The translations under genes and the position numbers were made by a program. The notes beneath the pieces are model-generated. The model did no database searches, was not told the origin of the DNA, and saw only the letters and a list, made by a program, of their open reading frames with translations. Positions 59,101-64,000 of a stretch of 64,000 bases of DNA are shown here, one piece after another; positions within the stretch are counted from its first letter, which is position 1; every line of letters starts with the position of its first letter. The DNA comes from Antedon mediterranea (Eukaryota; Echinodermata; Crinoidea; Comatulida; Antedonidae), in the NCBI RefSeq assembly GCF_964355755.1, contig NC_092670.1, positions 7,343,001 to 7,407,000 of the forward strand. Reading direction: 5' to 3'.

Positions 59101-60551
59101 TGAATCATAAAAATTTATGTTTACCGTAATTTTAAAATGTCATTTCTTAAACTCATGGTAGACAAAAGAAAGCCATTAAAATGTTCACTTATCATTACTC
59201 AGTATGTTTACTGTTTGTTTAAAAAAATTTTTTTTATTTTATTAATATGATTCATTCATTAGAAAAAAAAATGTTTTGCTATAGTGCCGAATTTGGGCCA
59301 GACCAAATCATAAAGTGTAAGTGTAAATGGGGTGCATGTCTAATAAAGAGAATCCTATTTAAACAACATGCTATCTATATATCCCTGATGCTATGTATAT
59401 ATTAATACTACTGTAAGTACTAACGATTGTTTAAAATATGAATGAAAATATGAAAACAGATAAGAAAATGTTTCAGGGTGAGGAGGAAGGTATATGTGGT
59501 GATAAAAAGTTAATATAAATATACTGTGTATATATTTTGCTTTACATACAGTATTGAAAAAATGTAATAAGATTTAAATGGAAACATTTTGGCTACAAAC
59601 AATATGGAAAATAGAAAAATAATTTGTATAAAAAGGCATAGGGTGCATCGCTTTATCATTTCAGTATCCTTTAATACAGATTTTCTACTGTGTGTTAGAT
59701 TCTAATGTTTTGAAATTTGATTTTTATATCGAGTTTAGTAAATGTAATTAAAACATCATAAAAATAGCAAACCACTTTTTATTATAATGCTCATCGTAAT
59801 GTTTAAGGTGAAATAAACTGGTGGCATGCGTGCCACGATAATTTCTAAATAAACAATTGAATATTTACTTTAAATTCTGCATAAATTGTAGTAGCTAGAA
59901 ATTAAAATAACATTGTCCATTGACAGAATTTTGATTTTGAAGTTTATAACCTTGATTGATGGTACAAATCCATAACACAGTGTAAAATATTATACTAAAA
60001 CTATTTTATTCAATGATTGTACTAATTGATTGTACTACTAATTACAGTCACTTTATAAGTAGAAATAGTTCCGAAGTAATTATACTTAGGTAAAAGTTAA
60101 ATTCAATTAAATTGGAGTTAGGTGTTCCTGGAATTATAAAAATGGAATTCAGCTTGTTAAATTTTTAACGAATACAGATCCTAAAAGGAGAATGGTCTTT
60201 TCCTGAAAGGAGGAGAGAAATACTGTATGTTTAACAGTCAACCTGTAACTCTATCCATTCTATTAAGTCCCAAATGTGTCCCCTTAATAGAGGTTTTAAT
60301 TGATTTAATAATAATTACTGTAGATTGAAAATAATGCACTGTATTGAGAATATGTATTGTAATTTTTAATTTTTTTAAACCAAAATAACTGAAATCGTAT
60401 GATTGAAGGAACTTACATTTGTCTCAATATCAAGAAGAGTTTGCGTAAGAGTGATATTGAAGACGGCGTGAGATCGGCTACTCTCGTGGTTCATGTTTGT
60501 GGCAGCTACTGTTCTGGATTTGTTTCCCTCGGACATCAAAGATTCGATATC
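17029..60551 (-). CDS. KIF13B: Kinesin-3 family motor KIF13B/Khc-73 (partial, 5' end beyond window)
   Basis: This plus-end-directed microtubule motor has 32 coding exons here, 5913 nt, 1970 residues plus stop, with phase consistent at every junction. Domains, numbered from the first in-window codon: motor second half 1-180 (switch [11 protein letters not shown] at 19-28, switch II DLAGSE at 66-71), neck coil 180-200, coiled coil 200-260, FHA about 265-366, a second coiled-coil region with KIF1-like stalk 400-580, conserved stalk domains 640-1250 (the region that binds MAGUK scaffolds in vertebrate KIF13B), a Ser/Asp/Asn-rich disordered tail 1265-1870, and CAP-Gly 1875-1955 with GKNDG. The CAP-Gly domain separates KIF13B/Khc-73 from KIF13A and KIF1. 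Missing: start codon, P-loop GQTGSGKS and about 190 residues, expected above 64000. In relatives it carries Dlg-type scaffolds and PIP3 vesicles; that role is inferred by family. Confidence 0.97.
17420..17690 (+). repeat. Purine-rich tandem repeat, units of about 65-70 bp
   Basis: About four degenerate units share GAAGGATACGAAGACTATCG and AAAGAGAAAAAAGAAAGGCAGCCG-like segments (shown in part). The plus strand is nearly all purine, so the nascent kinesin RNA is pyrimidine-rich just upstream of the last exon. Confidence 0.8.
17824..18086. mobile_element. Inverted-repeat element inserted in the purine array
   Basis: CCAGTCTGGGGGGTCACTTC at the left is imperfectly inverted as TTAATGAGTCACCCCCCTGG at the right. 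Purine-array sequence (AATCGGTAAGGAAAGAAAGA) resumes at about 18117, so the element appears to have landed inside or next to the array. It is noncoding. Confidence 0.55.
19985..20042. mobile_element. Possible degraded MITE family 2 end
   Basis: GTCCTTACGTTGCATCCTAG followed by TATAGTGGAAAGTCTTA resembles the right end of family 2 with substitutions. No left end was found. Confidence 0.35.
20816..20821 (-). other. Intronic poly(A) signal for a short KIF13B transcript
   Basis: AATAAA on the minus strand lies 130 bp past the in-frame stop at 20950 that is reached if the exon 31 donor is not used. It would end a transcript whose CAP-Gly domain stops before GKNDG. This is inferred from position only. 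Confidence 0.35.
21024..22707 (-). CDS. KIF13B: KIF13B coding exon 31 (disordered tail and CAP-Gly first half)
   Basis: This is the largest exon, 1684 nt, with acceptor TTCACAG, phase 0 in, and donor G|GTAAGT, phase 1 out. It encodes 561 residues rich in Ser, Asn, Asp and Glu with no predicted fold, including the conserved SSVSSGYGS, an acidic [12 protein letters not shown] and an Asn run. The last part, [20 protein letters not shown] through [13 protein letters not shown], is the first half of the CAP-Gly domain. If the donor is skipped the frame continues 24 residues (KYSINQS...) to a stop at 20950. Confidence 0.95.
22708..27968 (-). other. KIF13B intron 30
   Basis: This 5.3-kb AT-rich intron has no recognised exon. 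It contains one arm of the direct duplication (27114-27760). A slightly GC-richer tract at 25000-25420 has no coding signature that I can defend. Confidence 0.7.
27114..27760. repeat. Direct duplication, copy 1 (downstream of exon 30)
   Basis: CTCATTTCTGATAGCAGACA to TATCCATTAATTAAT is repeated at 29740-30359 with roughly 90-95% identity by eye and a short indel near 27640. The two copies lie on either side of KIF13B exon 30. Confidence 0.9.
27969..28262 (-). CDS. KIF13B: KIF13B coding exon 30 (tail, Ser-rich)
   Basis: Acceptor TTTCACAG and donor ATG|GTAAGT; 294 nt, phase 0 both sides. It encodes 98 residues beginning [19 protein letters not shown], with [10 protein letters not shown] and [12 protein letters not shown]. 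The basic-Ser clusters resemble kinase or 14-3-3 sites known in vertebrate KIF13B tails, but that is inference. The M here is internal. Confidence 0.92.
29740..30359. repeat. Direct duplication, copy 2 (upstream of exon 30)
   Basis: Same orientation and order as 27114-27760, 2.6 kb apart, shorter by an indel near 30280. The coding exon between the copies is not duplicated. Confidence 0.9.
31048..31295 (+). mobile_element. tRNA-Gly-derived SINE, copy a
   Basis: The head contains a pol III A box (TAGCTTGGTGGTTAACGTG), a tRNA-Gly(UCC)-like anticodon region (TTGCCTTCCAATCCCAAGG) and a B box (GGTTCAATCC at 31108-31117). An unrelated body follows, ending in an A-rich tail of AATAAA units. Extra anticodon-loop bases and the tail rule out a working tRNA gene. 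Confidence 0.8.
31941..32495. repeat. Three-copy tandem repeat, about 190 bp per unit
   Basis: Units start at 31941, 32133 and 32330 with ATTGGAGTTTAGAAGACA and share CTCTATTAAGGGACAGTTTG, TGTGATCTTAATAAATGTG and AAAGATAAGAAGTTGAAA. The third unit carries internal deletions. Confidence 0.9.
33310..33708. repeat. Two-copy tandem duplication, about 200 bp per unit
   Basis: CTTGATACCATTATTAA...GTTTTATATGTTGTTCTATA and ATCATGTTTTTGTTATTA recur in order near 33330 and 33537, ending with CACAGCAGTATAGA and ATAATAATATAT in both. The units have diverged by small indels. Confidence 0.8.
34002..34110. repeat. Short tandem repeat, 40-45 bp units
   Basis: Three units share TTAATCTCTCATATT followed by GRCTAAAACAGT. 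The array sits in intron 29 and is noncoding. Confidence 0.7.
35058..35120 (-). CDS. KIF13B: KIF13B coding exon 29
   Basis: Acceptor TTGACAG and donor AGG|GTGAGT; 63 nt, phase 0 both sides. It encodes [20 protein letters not shown] plus R, a Ser-rich part of the tail. Because its length is a multiple of three, skipping would keep the frame. Confidence 0.85.
35497..35718 (-). CDS. KIF13B: KIF13B coding exon 28
   Basis: Acceptor TTTACTAG and donor CAT|GTGAGT; 222 nt, phase 0 both sides. It encodes [18 protein letters not shown]... with [20 protein letters not shown] and [12 protein letters not shown], the conserved helical segment at the end of the KIF13 stalk. Confidence 0.95.
35740..35872. 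mobile_element. MITE family 1, copy b
   Basis: AAGCTTGGTCTACACTATCA is inverted as TGATAGTGTAGACAGAGCTT; inner arms GTGATGTGCCCAAATATGG and CCATATATGGGCATATCAC pair. The element ends about 20 bp upstream of the exon 28 splice acceptor. Confidence 0.9.
35954..36007 (-). CDS. KIF13B: KIF13B coding exon 27
   Basis: Acceptor TTAATAG and donor AAG|GTAAGT; 54 nt, phase 0 both sides. It encodes [18 protein letters not shown], matching the conserved strand after the RICVNVY segment in the KIF13 family. Confidence 0.93.
36565..36780 (-). CDS. KIF13B: KIF13B coding exon 26
   Basis: Acceptor AAACAG and donor GTG|GTAAGA; 216 nt, phase 0 both sides. It encodes [20 protein letters not shown] and on to [20 protein letters not shown] and [14 protein letters not shown], a highly conserved kinesin-3 stalk block. 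Confidence 0.96.
37517..37641 (-). CDS. KIF13B: KIF13B coding exon 25
   Basis: Acceptor TTTTTCAG and donor GAT|GTAAGT; 125 nt, phase 1 in, phase 0 out. It encodes [20 protein letters not shown] and [21 protein letters not shown], a less conserved linker between two conserved stalk blocks. Confidence 0.92.
37753..37890. mobile_element. MITE family 1, copy c
   Basis: TTAAAGCTCTGTCTACACTA is inverted as TAGTGTAGACAAGGCTTTAA, with ATCAAACTAGTTT continuing the left arm. It is in the intron between exons 24 and 25. TTAA at both edges could be part of the repeat or a target duplication. Confidence 0.9.
38245..38470 (+). mobile_element. LINE 3' remnant (CR1/L2-like)
   Basis: A plus-strand frame reads [20 protein letters not shown] then SHLFN, the usual end of CR1/L2-like reverse-transcriptase polyproteins. 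It is followed by CAGCGCTTAGAAACGACCTG and an ATTATTATTAAT tail. It is antisense to the kinesin gene, with stop codons and no complete domain. Confidence 0.6.
38529..38714 (-). CDS. KIF13B: KIF13B coding exon 24
   Basis: Acceptor CTTTTCAG and donor A|GTAAGT; 186 nt, phase 1 in and out. It encodes [40 protein letters not shown] and [14 protein letters not shown], a signature of the KIF13 stalk. Confidence 0.96.
39350..39447 (-). mobile_element. tRNA-like SINE head, reverse copy
   Basis: The minus strand reads GGTGGAGTTGCTAAAGCTAT then TAGTGGTTAACATACTACCA and a B box GGTTCAAATCC. This matches the head of the SINE at 31048 with divergence; no full body was found. Confidence 0.55.
40085..40670 (+). 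repeat. 18-bp minisatellite GAGGTCACAACATAGAAA
   Basis: Roughly 30 units of 18 bp, with shortened variants such as AGGTTACAACATAGA, run in one direction. Because 18 is a multiple of three, several frames stay open on both strands ([13 protein letters not shown] or [13 protein letters not shown]), so the long ORFs here are repeat artefacts. The kinesin RNA strand is pyrimidine-rich. Confidence 0.95.
40823..40873 (-). CDS. KIF13B: KIF13B coding exon 23
   Basis: Acceptor TTTACAG and donor G|GTAAAG; 51 nt, phase 1 in and out. It encodes [18 protein letters not shown], a strongly basic helix joining two conserved stalk blocks. Confidence 0.9.
41254..41497 (-). CDS. KIF13B: KIF13B coding exon 22
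   Basis: Acceptor TTTTTAG and donor G|GTATGT; 244 nt, phase 0 in, phase 1 out. It encodes [20 protein letters not shown], then ITAVSIGSI and a helical [18 protein letters not shown]-like segment (here [18 protein letters not shown]), typical of KIF13. Confidence 0.96.
41647..41779 (-). CDS. KIF13B: KIF13B coding exon 21
   Basis: Acceptor TAATTAG and donor CAG|GTAATT; 133 nt, phase 2 in, phase 0 out. It encodes [20 protein letters not shown] then GDYVSVEC and GGVFQLRQ, the conserved start of the KIF1/KIF13 stalk domain. Confidence 0.96.
42004..42170 (-). CDS. KIF13B: KIF13B coding exon 20
   Basis: Acceptor ATTTTAG and donor AG|GTAGAG; 167 nt, phase 0 in, phase 2 out. It encodes [20 protein letters not shown] then [10 protein letters not shown], a conserved C2-like beta strand block in KIF13 proteins. 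Confidence 0.95.
42216..42424. mobile_element. MITE family 2, copy with diverged interior
   Basis: TGCTTGGTTCACACTAGCAA is inverted as TAGTGGGAACCACGCTTA; the right half keeps TTGCGTCCTAGTGGGAACC. It lies about 45 bp upstream of the exon 20 acceptor. Confidence 0.8.
42629..42817 (-). CDS. KIF13B: KIF13B coding exon 19
   Basis: Acceptor TTTACAG and donor AGG|GTAAGA; 189 nt, phase 0 both sides. It encodes [20 protein letters not shown] then [14 protein letters not shown], conserved in the kinesin-3 C2-like stalk region. Confidence 0.95.
43405..43566 (-). CDS. KIF13B: KIF13B coding exon 18
   Basis: Acceptor TTTATAG and donor CGG|GTAAGT; 162 nt, phase 0 both sides. It encodes [20 protein letters not shown] and an acidic loop with [18 protein letters not shown] before APLCCR. 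Confidence 0.95.
43814..43954 (-). CDS. KIF13B: KIF13B coding exon 17
   Basis: Acceptor TTTTAG and donor GAG|GTCAGT; 141 nt, phase 0 both sides. It encodes [20 protein letters not shown] then [20 protein letters not shown], among the best conserved stretches of the KIF13 stalk. Confidence 0.97.
43955..45304 (-). other. KIF13B intron between exons 16 and 17
   Basis: This 1.35-kb intron contains a second tRNA-Gly-like SINE copy (44170-44375). The rest is AT-rich with an AATAATAATAAT run near 45210. No exon was seen. Confidence 0.7.
44170..44375 (+). mobile_element. tRNA-Gly-derived SINE, copy b
   Basis: It matches the copy at 31048: AGTGGAGCTATTTAGCTTTG, CATGCTTGCCTTCCAATCCC, B box variant TGTTCAATCC, and body CTCAAATGAGACTTAGTTTA. 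It is diverged by substitutions and short deletions. Confidence 0.8.
45305..45349 (-). CDS. KIF13B: KIF13B coding exon 16 (candidate cassette exon)
   Basis: Acceptor GCTGTTCAG and donor GAG|GTGATA; 45 nt, phase 0 both sides. It encodes [15 protein letters not shown]. The frame is open and the splice sites fit, but the segment is not in the conserved core and could be skipped without shifting the frame. Confidence 0.7.
45350..47247 (-). other. KIF13B intron between exons 15 and 16
   Basis: This 1.9-kb intron holds a MITE family 1 copy (45636-45794) and an AT-rich stretch with no recognised exon. Confidence 0.7.
45636..45794. mobile_element. MITE family 1, copy d
   Basis: TTAAGCTCTGCCTACACTAT is inverted as ATAGTATAGAAAGAGCTTTA. 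The interior contains a short direct duplication of ACTACCATATTTGGGCATAT and so is longer than the other copies. Confidence 0.85.
47248..47301 (-). CDS. KIF13B: KIF13B coding exon 15 (candidate cassette exon)
   Basis: Acceptor CATTTTAG and donor CAG|GTGAAC; 54 nt, phase 0 both sides. It encodes [18 protein letters not shown]. Together with exon 16 it adds 33 residues to a linker that is short in vertebrate KIF13 proteins. Confidence 0.7.
47307..47530. repeat. Two-copy tandem repeat upstream of exon 15
   Basis: AAATGATTCACGAATATTAA ... TTGGCCAA ... ATGAATATGCATTA occurs twice, about 130 bp apart. It directly adjoins the acceptor of exon 15. Confidence 0.7.
48365..48560 (+). mobile_element. 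tRNA-Ser/Leu-like SINE
   Basis: ATGGCTGAGCGGATAAGG is an A box of the type II tRNA (Ser/Leu) kind, and GGGTTTGAGGTCGACTC is a B-box-like segment 60 bp on. A nonconserved body with TAAATAAACCTAGTTG follows. Mismatches in the B box and the lack of acceptor-stem pairing argue against a functional tRNA. Confidence 0.55.
48743..48883 (-). CDS. KIF13B: KIF13B coding exon 14
   Basis: Acceptor ATTTTAG and donor AAG|GTAATG; 141 nt, phase 0 both sides. It encodes [20 protein letters not shown] then [20 protein letters not shown], the KIF1-like motif of kinesin-3 stalks. Confidence 0.97.
49356..49518 (-). CDS. KIF13B: KIF13B coding exon 13
   Basis: Acceptor TTCTACAG; phase 2 in, phase 0 out; 163 nt. 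It encodes [14 protein letters not shown]-like sequence ([18 protein letters not shown]) and [17 protein letters not shown]. The donor AAG|GTTTAT is weak, but it is the only one that keeps frame with exon 14. Confidence 0.93.
50047..50284 (-). CDS. KIF13B: KIF13B coding exon 12
   Basis: Acceptor CTGATAG and donor AG|GTAATT; 238 nt, phase 1 in, phase 2 out. It encodes [20 protein letters not shown] and a Gln-rich coiled coil ([18 protein letters not shown]), then a Ser-rich loop before MEDRWADAR. Confidence 0.95.
50733..50831 (-). CDS. KIF13B: KIF13B coding exon 11
   Basis: Acceptor AATAATAG and donor G|GTAATG; 99 nt, phase 1 in and out. It encodes [20 protein letters not shown] then [13 protein letters not shown], the linker right after the FHA domain; the final N continues into exon 12. 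Confidence 0.93.
51278..51388. mobile_element. MITE family 1, copy e
   Basis: TAAGGCTCTGTCTACACTAT is inverted as TTTGATAGTGTAAACATAGC. The centre is reduced to GTGATGTGCCCAAATATGGG followed by CAAATCAC, an internal deletion form. It lies in the intron between exons 10 and 11. Confidence 0.88.
51447..51562 (-). CDS. KIF13B: KIF13B coding exon 10 (FHA domain end)
   Basis: Acceptor ACTTCAG and donor G|GTAAGT; 116 nt, phase 2 in, phase 1 out. It encodes [20 protein letters not shown] then [13 protein letters not shown], the last strands of the FHA domain. Confidence 0.97.
52337..52476 (-). CDS. KIF13B: KIF13B coding exon 9 (FHA domain core)
   Basis: Acceptor TCCTATAG and donor AG|GTGATT; 140 nt, phase 0 in, phase 2 out. 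It encodes [20 protein letters not shown] then [12 protein letters not shown], the FHA core that binds adaptor proteins in vertebrate KIF13. The exon is short and easy to miss in an ORF scan. Confidence 0.96.
52935..53069 (-). CDS. KIF13B: KIF13B coding exon 8 (FHA domain start)
   Basis: Acceptor GTAATAG and donor AAG|GTAATA; 135 nt, phase 0 both sides. It encodes [20 protein letters not shown] then [20 protein letters not shown], the conserved coiled coil to FHA transition. Confidence 0.96.
53300..53370 (-). mobile_element. Possible tRNA-like SINE fragment
   Basis: The minus strand reads GTGGAGGTGTAGCTTGCTAG then GGTTCAATCC, the A and B box parts of the SINE at 31048 with the middle deleted. 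Confidence 0.4.
53380..53490 (-). CDS. KIF13B: KIF13B coding exon 7
   Basis: Acceptor TTTATAG and donor AAG|GTAATA; 111 nt, phase 0 both sides. It encodes [20 protein letters not shown] then [17 protein letters not shown], the first coiled coil after the neck. Confidence 0.96.
53717..53776 (-). CDS. KIF13B: KIF13B coding exon 6 (neck coil)
   Basis: Acceptor ACTTTAG and donor GAG|GTAACT; 60 nt, phase 0 both sides. It encodes [20 protein letters not shown], the neck coiled coil used in kinesin-3 dimerisation. Confidence 0.96.
54081..54233 (-). CDS. KIF13B: KIF13B coding exon 5 (motor end)
   Basis: Acceptor CCTGCAG and donor AAG|GTGACA; 153 nt, phase 0 both sides. It encodes [20 protein letters not shown] then [20 protein letters not shown], the last motor helices and neck linker. 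Confidence 0.98.
55173..55284 (-). CDS. KIF13B: KIF13B coding exon 4 (motor)
   Basis: Acceptor TTTTTAG and donor AAG|GTAAAA; 112 nt, phase 2 in, phase 0 out. It encodes [20 protein letters not shown] then [15 protein letters not shown], helix 4 to helix 5 of the motor at the microtubule interface. Confidence 0.97.
55659..55771 (-). CDS. KIF13B: KIF13B coding exon 3 (motor, switch II)
   Basis: Acceptor ATCATTAG and donor AG|GTAAAA; 113 nt, phase 0 in, phase 2 out. It encodes [20 protein letters not shown] then [17 protein letters not shown] is the switch II motif that senses nucleotide. Confidence 0.98.
55772..58376 (-). other. KIF13B intron between exons 2 and 3
   Basis: This 2.6-kb, very AT-rich intron includes an AAAAT microsatellite (56071-56131). 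No other feature was supported. Confidence 0.7.
56071..56131 (+). repeat. AAAAT microsatellite
   Basis: A run of AAAATAAAAT units with one-base length variants and an ATTAAAAAAT edge lies within an intron. Confidence 0.9.
58377..58400 (-). CDS. KIF13B: KIF13B coding exon 2 (24-nt microexon in motor)
   Basis: Acceptor TTATTTCCAG and donor GCG|GTAAGC are both strong; 24 nt, phase 0 both sides. It encodes DNGEVVSA, inserted between the strand ending LLDIETN (exon 1) and VSGEKVSK (exon 3), just before switch II. Joining exon 1 directly to exon 3 also stays in frame, so this is a likely alternative exon. Confidence 0.75.
58401..60416 (-). other. KIF13B intron between exons 1 and 2 (window numbering)
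   Basis: A 2.0-kb AT-rich intron; no exon or clear repeat family was recognised. Confidence 0.65.
60417..60551 (-). CDS. KIF13B: KIF13B first in-window coding exon (motor, switch I)
   Basis: Acceptor TTTACAG and donor AAT|GTAAGT; 135 nt, phase 0 both sides. It encodes [20 protein letters not shown] then [25 protein letters not shown] is switch I. Upstream motor exons with the P-loop are not in the window. Confidence 0.98.
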
Positions 60552-63500
60552 CTGTAAAGAAATATATATAAAAAACATTTCAGCACACCAACCATCTGGA
60601 AACATTCTCATTAAAAAATGCTGATTAGTTTTTTTTTTAGTAAATCTAAATTGGAGAAGTACGGTTTTTTAGTACATTTTTGGCTATACCATCTTAGTTC
60701 TTGGTGTGATAAACACTATTGCATTTCAAATGAAGCTATTATTTTTTCTATCATCAGGGCAAGAATAATCCTGGACTTTTCCAATGGTAAGATCAATTAT
60801 ATACAAGTTTCAAAATATTATATTTCTATGAATGAAGTGTTGGGTTATAATTATATCCTATTGTTAAAGTCTCCAGATTGCTAGCATAAAATCATAGCTC
60901 TAGAAATGTTAACTAACACTGCACACTGTATTTAGGTTGTCACAAACAAGCAATGACACTCCTATTTTTTAATACATTATTACATTTTTATTTTTTGTCA
61001 TTTTAAACATAGCTACAAGTCTAAAGAATGGAAAGGGTTAACATCTATAGTAACTTATACTGTATGTGTGGACATTATTGGATTGTCATATTGTGCTTAT
61101 AAATGTAAACACACTGTTTAGCACACTGCTGTTTTAACACACTGATTACTAGAGACATTGAACGTGTACAATACTGTACATGGCTGAAAAGGCTTAGCAA
61201 TGACAAATGAATGACTATAATAGGTTCTATAAACATGCGTTGTTTATGCTCTTACTGGTGAATATTAGCGGTGGTTCAAGGGCAAAGAGAATTATCAATA
61301 TTGTTGAAAACCTTTGCATTATATTACATGTATGCATATTTAATAATCCTACTGTTAATGTATGTAAAATCTAGTGTAGTACAAAAACTGAATTTTTTTA
61401 ATATTTTGTCATTTTAAAGTACTGTACATAAAGCTATTTTAACCAAGCGTTTTAACCAATGACAAGCGAAGTTATAGACAGTTAGCAATCACAAGCGAAT
61501 AAGCCATCGCTTGTGATTGGTCAATTCGCTTGCGTTGCGTTTACGTCCTTGCGTTACGTTCTAGTGGGAACCAAGCTTTAGAGTGGACCCAAGACATGCC
61601 TTACTACGCTTTTAGCTTTTGTAATAAAAGCGTTGTACGACTATAATTACTGTAAGTTTTATGAAATCATGTCAAGTGTTTATATAGGCATATTTTTAAT
61701 ATAACAATTAATATGTGTTAGTATAAGAAAATTGGAGTTTATTTATAGATATAAGGAAGAAAAGCAAAGAGATTATAGAATGTGCTATTCCTGAATATAC
61801 CATACTAAAGTATCGTAAGTTTAAAACTCATTTCTACTGTTAAATCTCTTTATACTGATAGAAACCTATCCACTCAGTTTAGCTTGTTTTAAGATTATTG
61901 TTAAAATGTTCTGTGGATTCGTAGTGTTCACAATTATGCTGTTGTAAAATAAATTAATGTTTTCCAAATGTTCAAACACAGCGCAAGTCAGTTTGTATAA
62001 ATGATGAAATATTTTATTCAACACTACTCAACACCTAACTATACTTATCTTTCTACTACTACTTTAACCGCCTGAAAGGTATAAAATATTTCTTTACAGT
62101 TTGATTGTGTGTACTGTTAGCACTCAACATAAACAGAAACCTGTCTGCAATTTATGCAAATTAGCGAGCAGTAAATGGATCGAACATAAATACATATTAG
62201 ATTTTGATTATTTTAAAGGATTAATTTTCAATATTCACAAAATTATTAAAACAGTTTTTTAAAGGGTTCTACTAAAATTAATCTTTATTAAATGTAAAAT
62301 AAATTTTTATGTTATTGTTTTTTTCTTTTTTTTTTTATCTTTTTCATGGAGGAAAATTAAAATAAGACAAAAAGACATTACAGCCTTGTCAGGGAAAAAA
62401 ACTTCAATTTGTGTACTGTGCAACTCTCCCATGCTACACTTTCATCTGGGTTTTGGTCTTCCTTGGTCCTGTGAGACCGTTCTTCTTTGTCAGTCTGTTT
62501 TTATTGTTCTGGCAAAGTGTCCTGAACATCTTCATATCTTGATTGCTACTTGCTGCATGATGCATTGAACCCTTGTTTGATCTCTATCCACCTATCAGTT
62601 TTTATTCTTAATATATCTTTAATAGTATATTTGAAAACAGCATTGGCAATTGAACGCTACCAGGGATACCTTAAATACCATTAGTACTTACTACTGTATA
62701 GCTAGCTATACTGACAGGTATGTCATAACATTTAAAAACGTGATGCTAATAACAAGATGAAAAATTAATGAGTATTAAAAGCAACTGGTATTTACTACCA
62801 GCTGTTTAATATCAAGGCCATTGAAATAGATTCATATTGAATAAACGATGACACGCAAACCTCTTTCATCTTTCATATACTAAACATCATAAATATTTAG
62901 CAATATATTCTGTCAAAGAACAGATGAGAGATAACGGTGATTGTTCCTTGTTGACAGAAATTGTCACGACTGTTGAAAATGAAATCTTTGTCAGCATCGG
63001 AAGATTAGTGGGTTTCTGCTTGCTTTGATATTTGAAGTATATATGATGTTGCCTGAATGTATTAACAGTGATATTTGAATATGTAGGCTGTGTATTACGA
63101 AATGTTTAAGCATGTCTATGACATGCTAGTATTCTTCTTTTACATCACTTTGACTTTAATCTCGTAACACCAGTATTCCTAGATGGACTCACTTCCAAGA
63201 ACGCAACCAGGCCCAACATTTGACAATGTTTGGCTGTATATCTGATGACTTTAGAATTTTCTTTTTAAACATCTCAAGCAAGATTTTACAATATACTTTC
63301 ACTCATTGACAGTTTAAACCAAAATAATAATACTATTTAGTTCTATGCTCCCTGACACATTAGCTGAAGACATGATTCTTGGAATATAAAATTAATATGA
63401 ACAGGGGTGTAAATAATGACATTTTTCTAGGTTTAATATCTCTCATTTCAAGAAGTATGGGCTATTGTTGGTTTATCCGAATAAAGCTTCTGCAATTTTG

Positions 63501-64000
63501 AATTTTTTTTAAATAATAATATAATAGTAATAATCCTGTATTTTGCAACCTACATCACGTTTGCTAATTTCGTTCAATGTTAATAATAATCAACATTATG
63601 TACTGCAGAACACGCATCAAAATTAAACTGATGGATTTATATTCATAATCTGCAAAACCTTCAGGCGTTAAAGGATATTGAATGTTACATCCAATTGCAA
63701 TGTACATAGCGCATCAAGACAGAGAAATAGAACCTGACCTTTCAACCACTGTGAAGTACACATTGAATATGAAAAAATCATACAGTACTGTACAGTGTGC
63801 AAATACTCTCTTTGAAACCATGTGATAGATTGAAATAACACTTTATTACAAATAGGAAGAGGAATTGCTGTTTTTGGTTTACAGGTTTTATCTATGTATA
63901 TTATTACAGATCCTGTGAATCATGACAATATAACTGAGCAATGGCAATTGTTAAGAGGTTTTTATTTTTAGAGCCTCAACGAATCAACACAAAAGTGGCT
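60552..64000 (-). other. KIF13B intron running off the window
   Basis: At least 3.4 kb of intron. It holds a MITE family 2 copy (61446-61580). A search for the preceding motor exon (family pattern VREH...LGPYVDGLS) found nothing, so that exon lies beyond 64000. Confidence 0.7.
61446..61580. mobile_element. MITE family 2, 5'-truncated young copy
   Basis: AGCGTTTTAACCAATGACAA through TTGTGATTGGTCAATTCGCT is nearly identical to 8550-8635. The right end TTCTAGTGGGAACCAAGCTT is intact, and the left terminal repeat is missing. Confidence 0.85.

Noticed and set aside
63190-63250. Possible upstream kinesin exon ending before GTGAGT
   Set aside because: The frame joining exon 1 reads KHCQMLGLVAFLE, unlike the expected VREH...LGPYVDGLS motor segment.

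Overview
The window is animal nuclear DNA: AT-rich, with long introns, GT-AG splice sites, tRNA-derived SINE-like copies, several MITE-like families and many scattered TAGGCCTA palindromes. The palindromes and the protein character suggest a marine invertebrate deuterostome, most likely an echinoderm or a relative. That placement is inference. Two protein-coding genes can be reconstructed exon by exon. Both lie on the minus strand, and in both the reading phase is consistent across every junction.

Left part (1-16.3 kb). Positions 1-3271 are intergenic or 3' UTR sequence with a palindromic GGTCCGG minisatellite and two CTCF-like sites. Positions 3272-10555 hold a complete SLC30A/ZnT zinc transporter of the ZnT2/3/4/8 type: 8 coding exons, 1188 nt, 395 aa. 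It keeps the four transport residues (H104, D108, H239, D243) but lacks the usual auxiliary zinc motifs. Positions 10.7-16.3 kb are intergenic with MITEs.

Right part (16.3-64 kb). This is one large kinesin-3 gene, KIF13B/Khc-73 type, read from 60551 down to 17029. I resolve 32 coding exons totalling 5913 nt (1970 aa plus stop). They encode the second half of the motor (switch I, switch II), neck coil, FHA domain, KIF1-like stalk, a long disordered tail and a C-terminal CAP-Gly domain. The start codon, P-loop and roughly the first 190 residues lie beyond position 64000. Candidate alternative splicing includes a 24-nt microexon in the motor, two cassette-like exons in the stalk, and an alternative ending at 20950 that would truncate the CAP-Gly domain.

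The introns carry a MITE with TIR GCTCTGTCTACACTATCAAA (four intronic copies and one intergenic), a second MITE with TIR GCTTGGTTCCCACTAG, two SINE-like families, LINE 3' remnants, minisatellites and a direct duplication of about 0.65 kb that brackets one coding exon. No CRISPR array, rRNA, intact tRNA gene, virus or prokaryote-type operon was seen. The two genes are not functionally linked by anything visible here. One is a vesicular or plasma-membrane zinc exporter and the other is a microtubule plus-end cargo motor.
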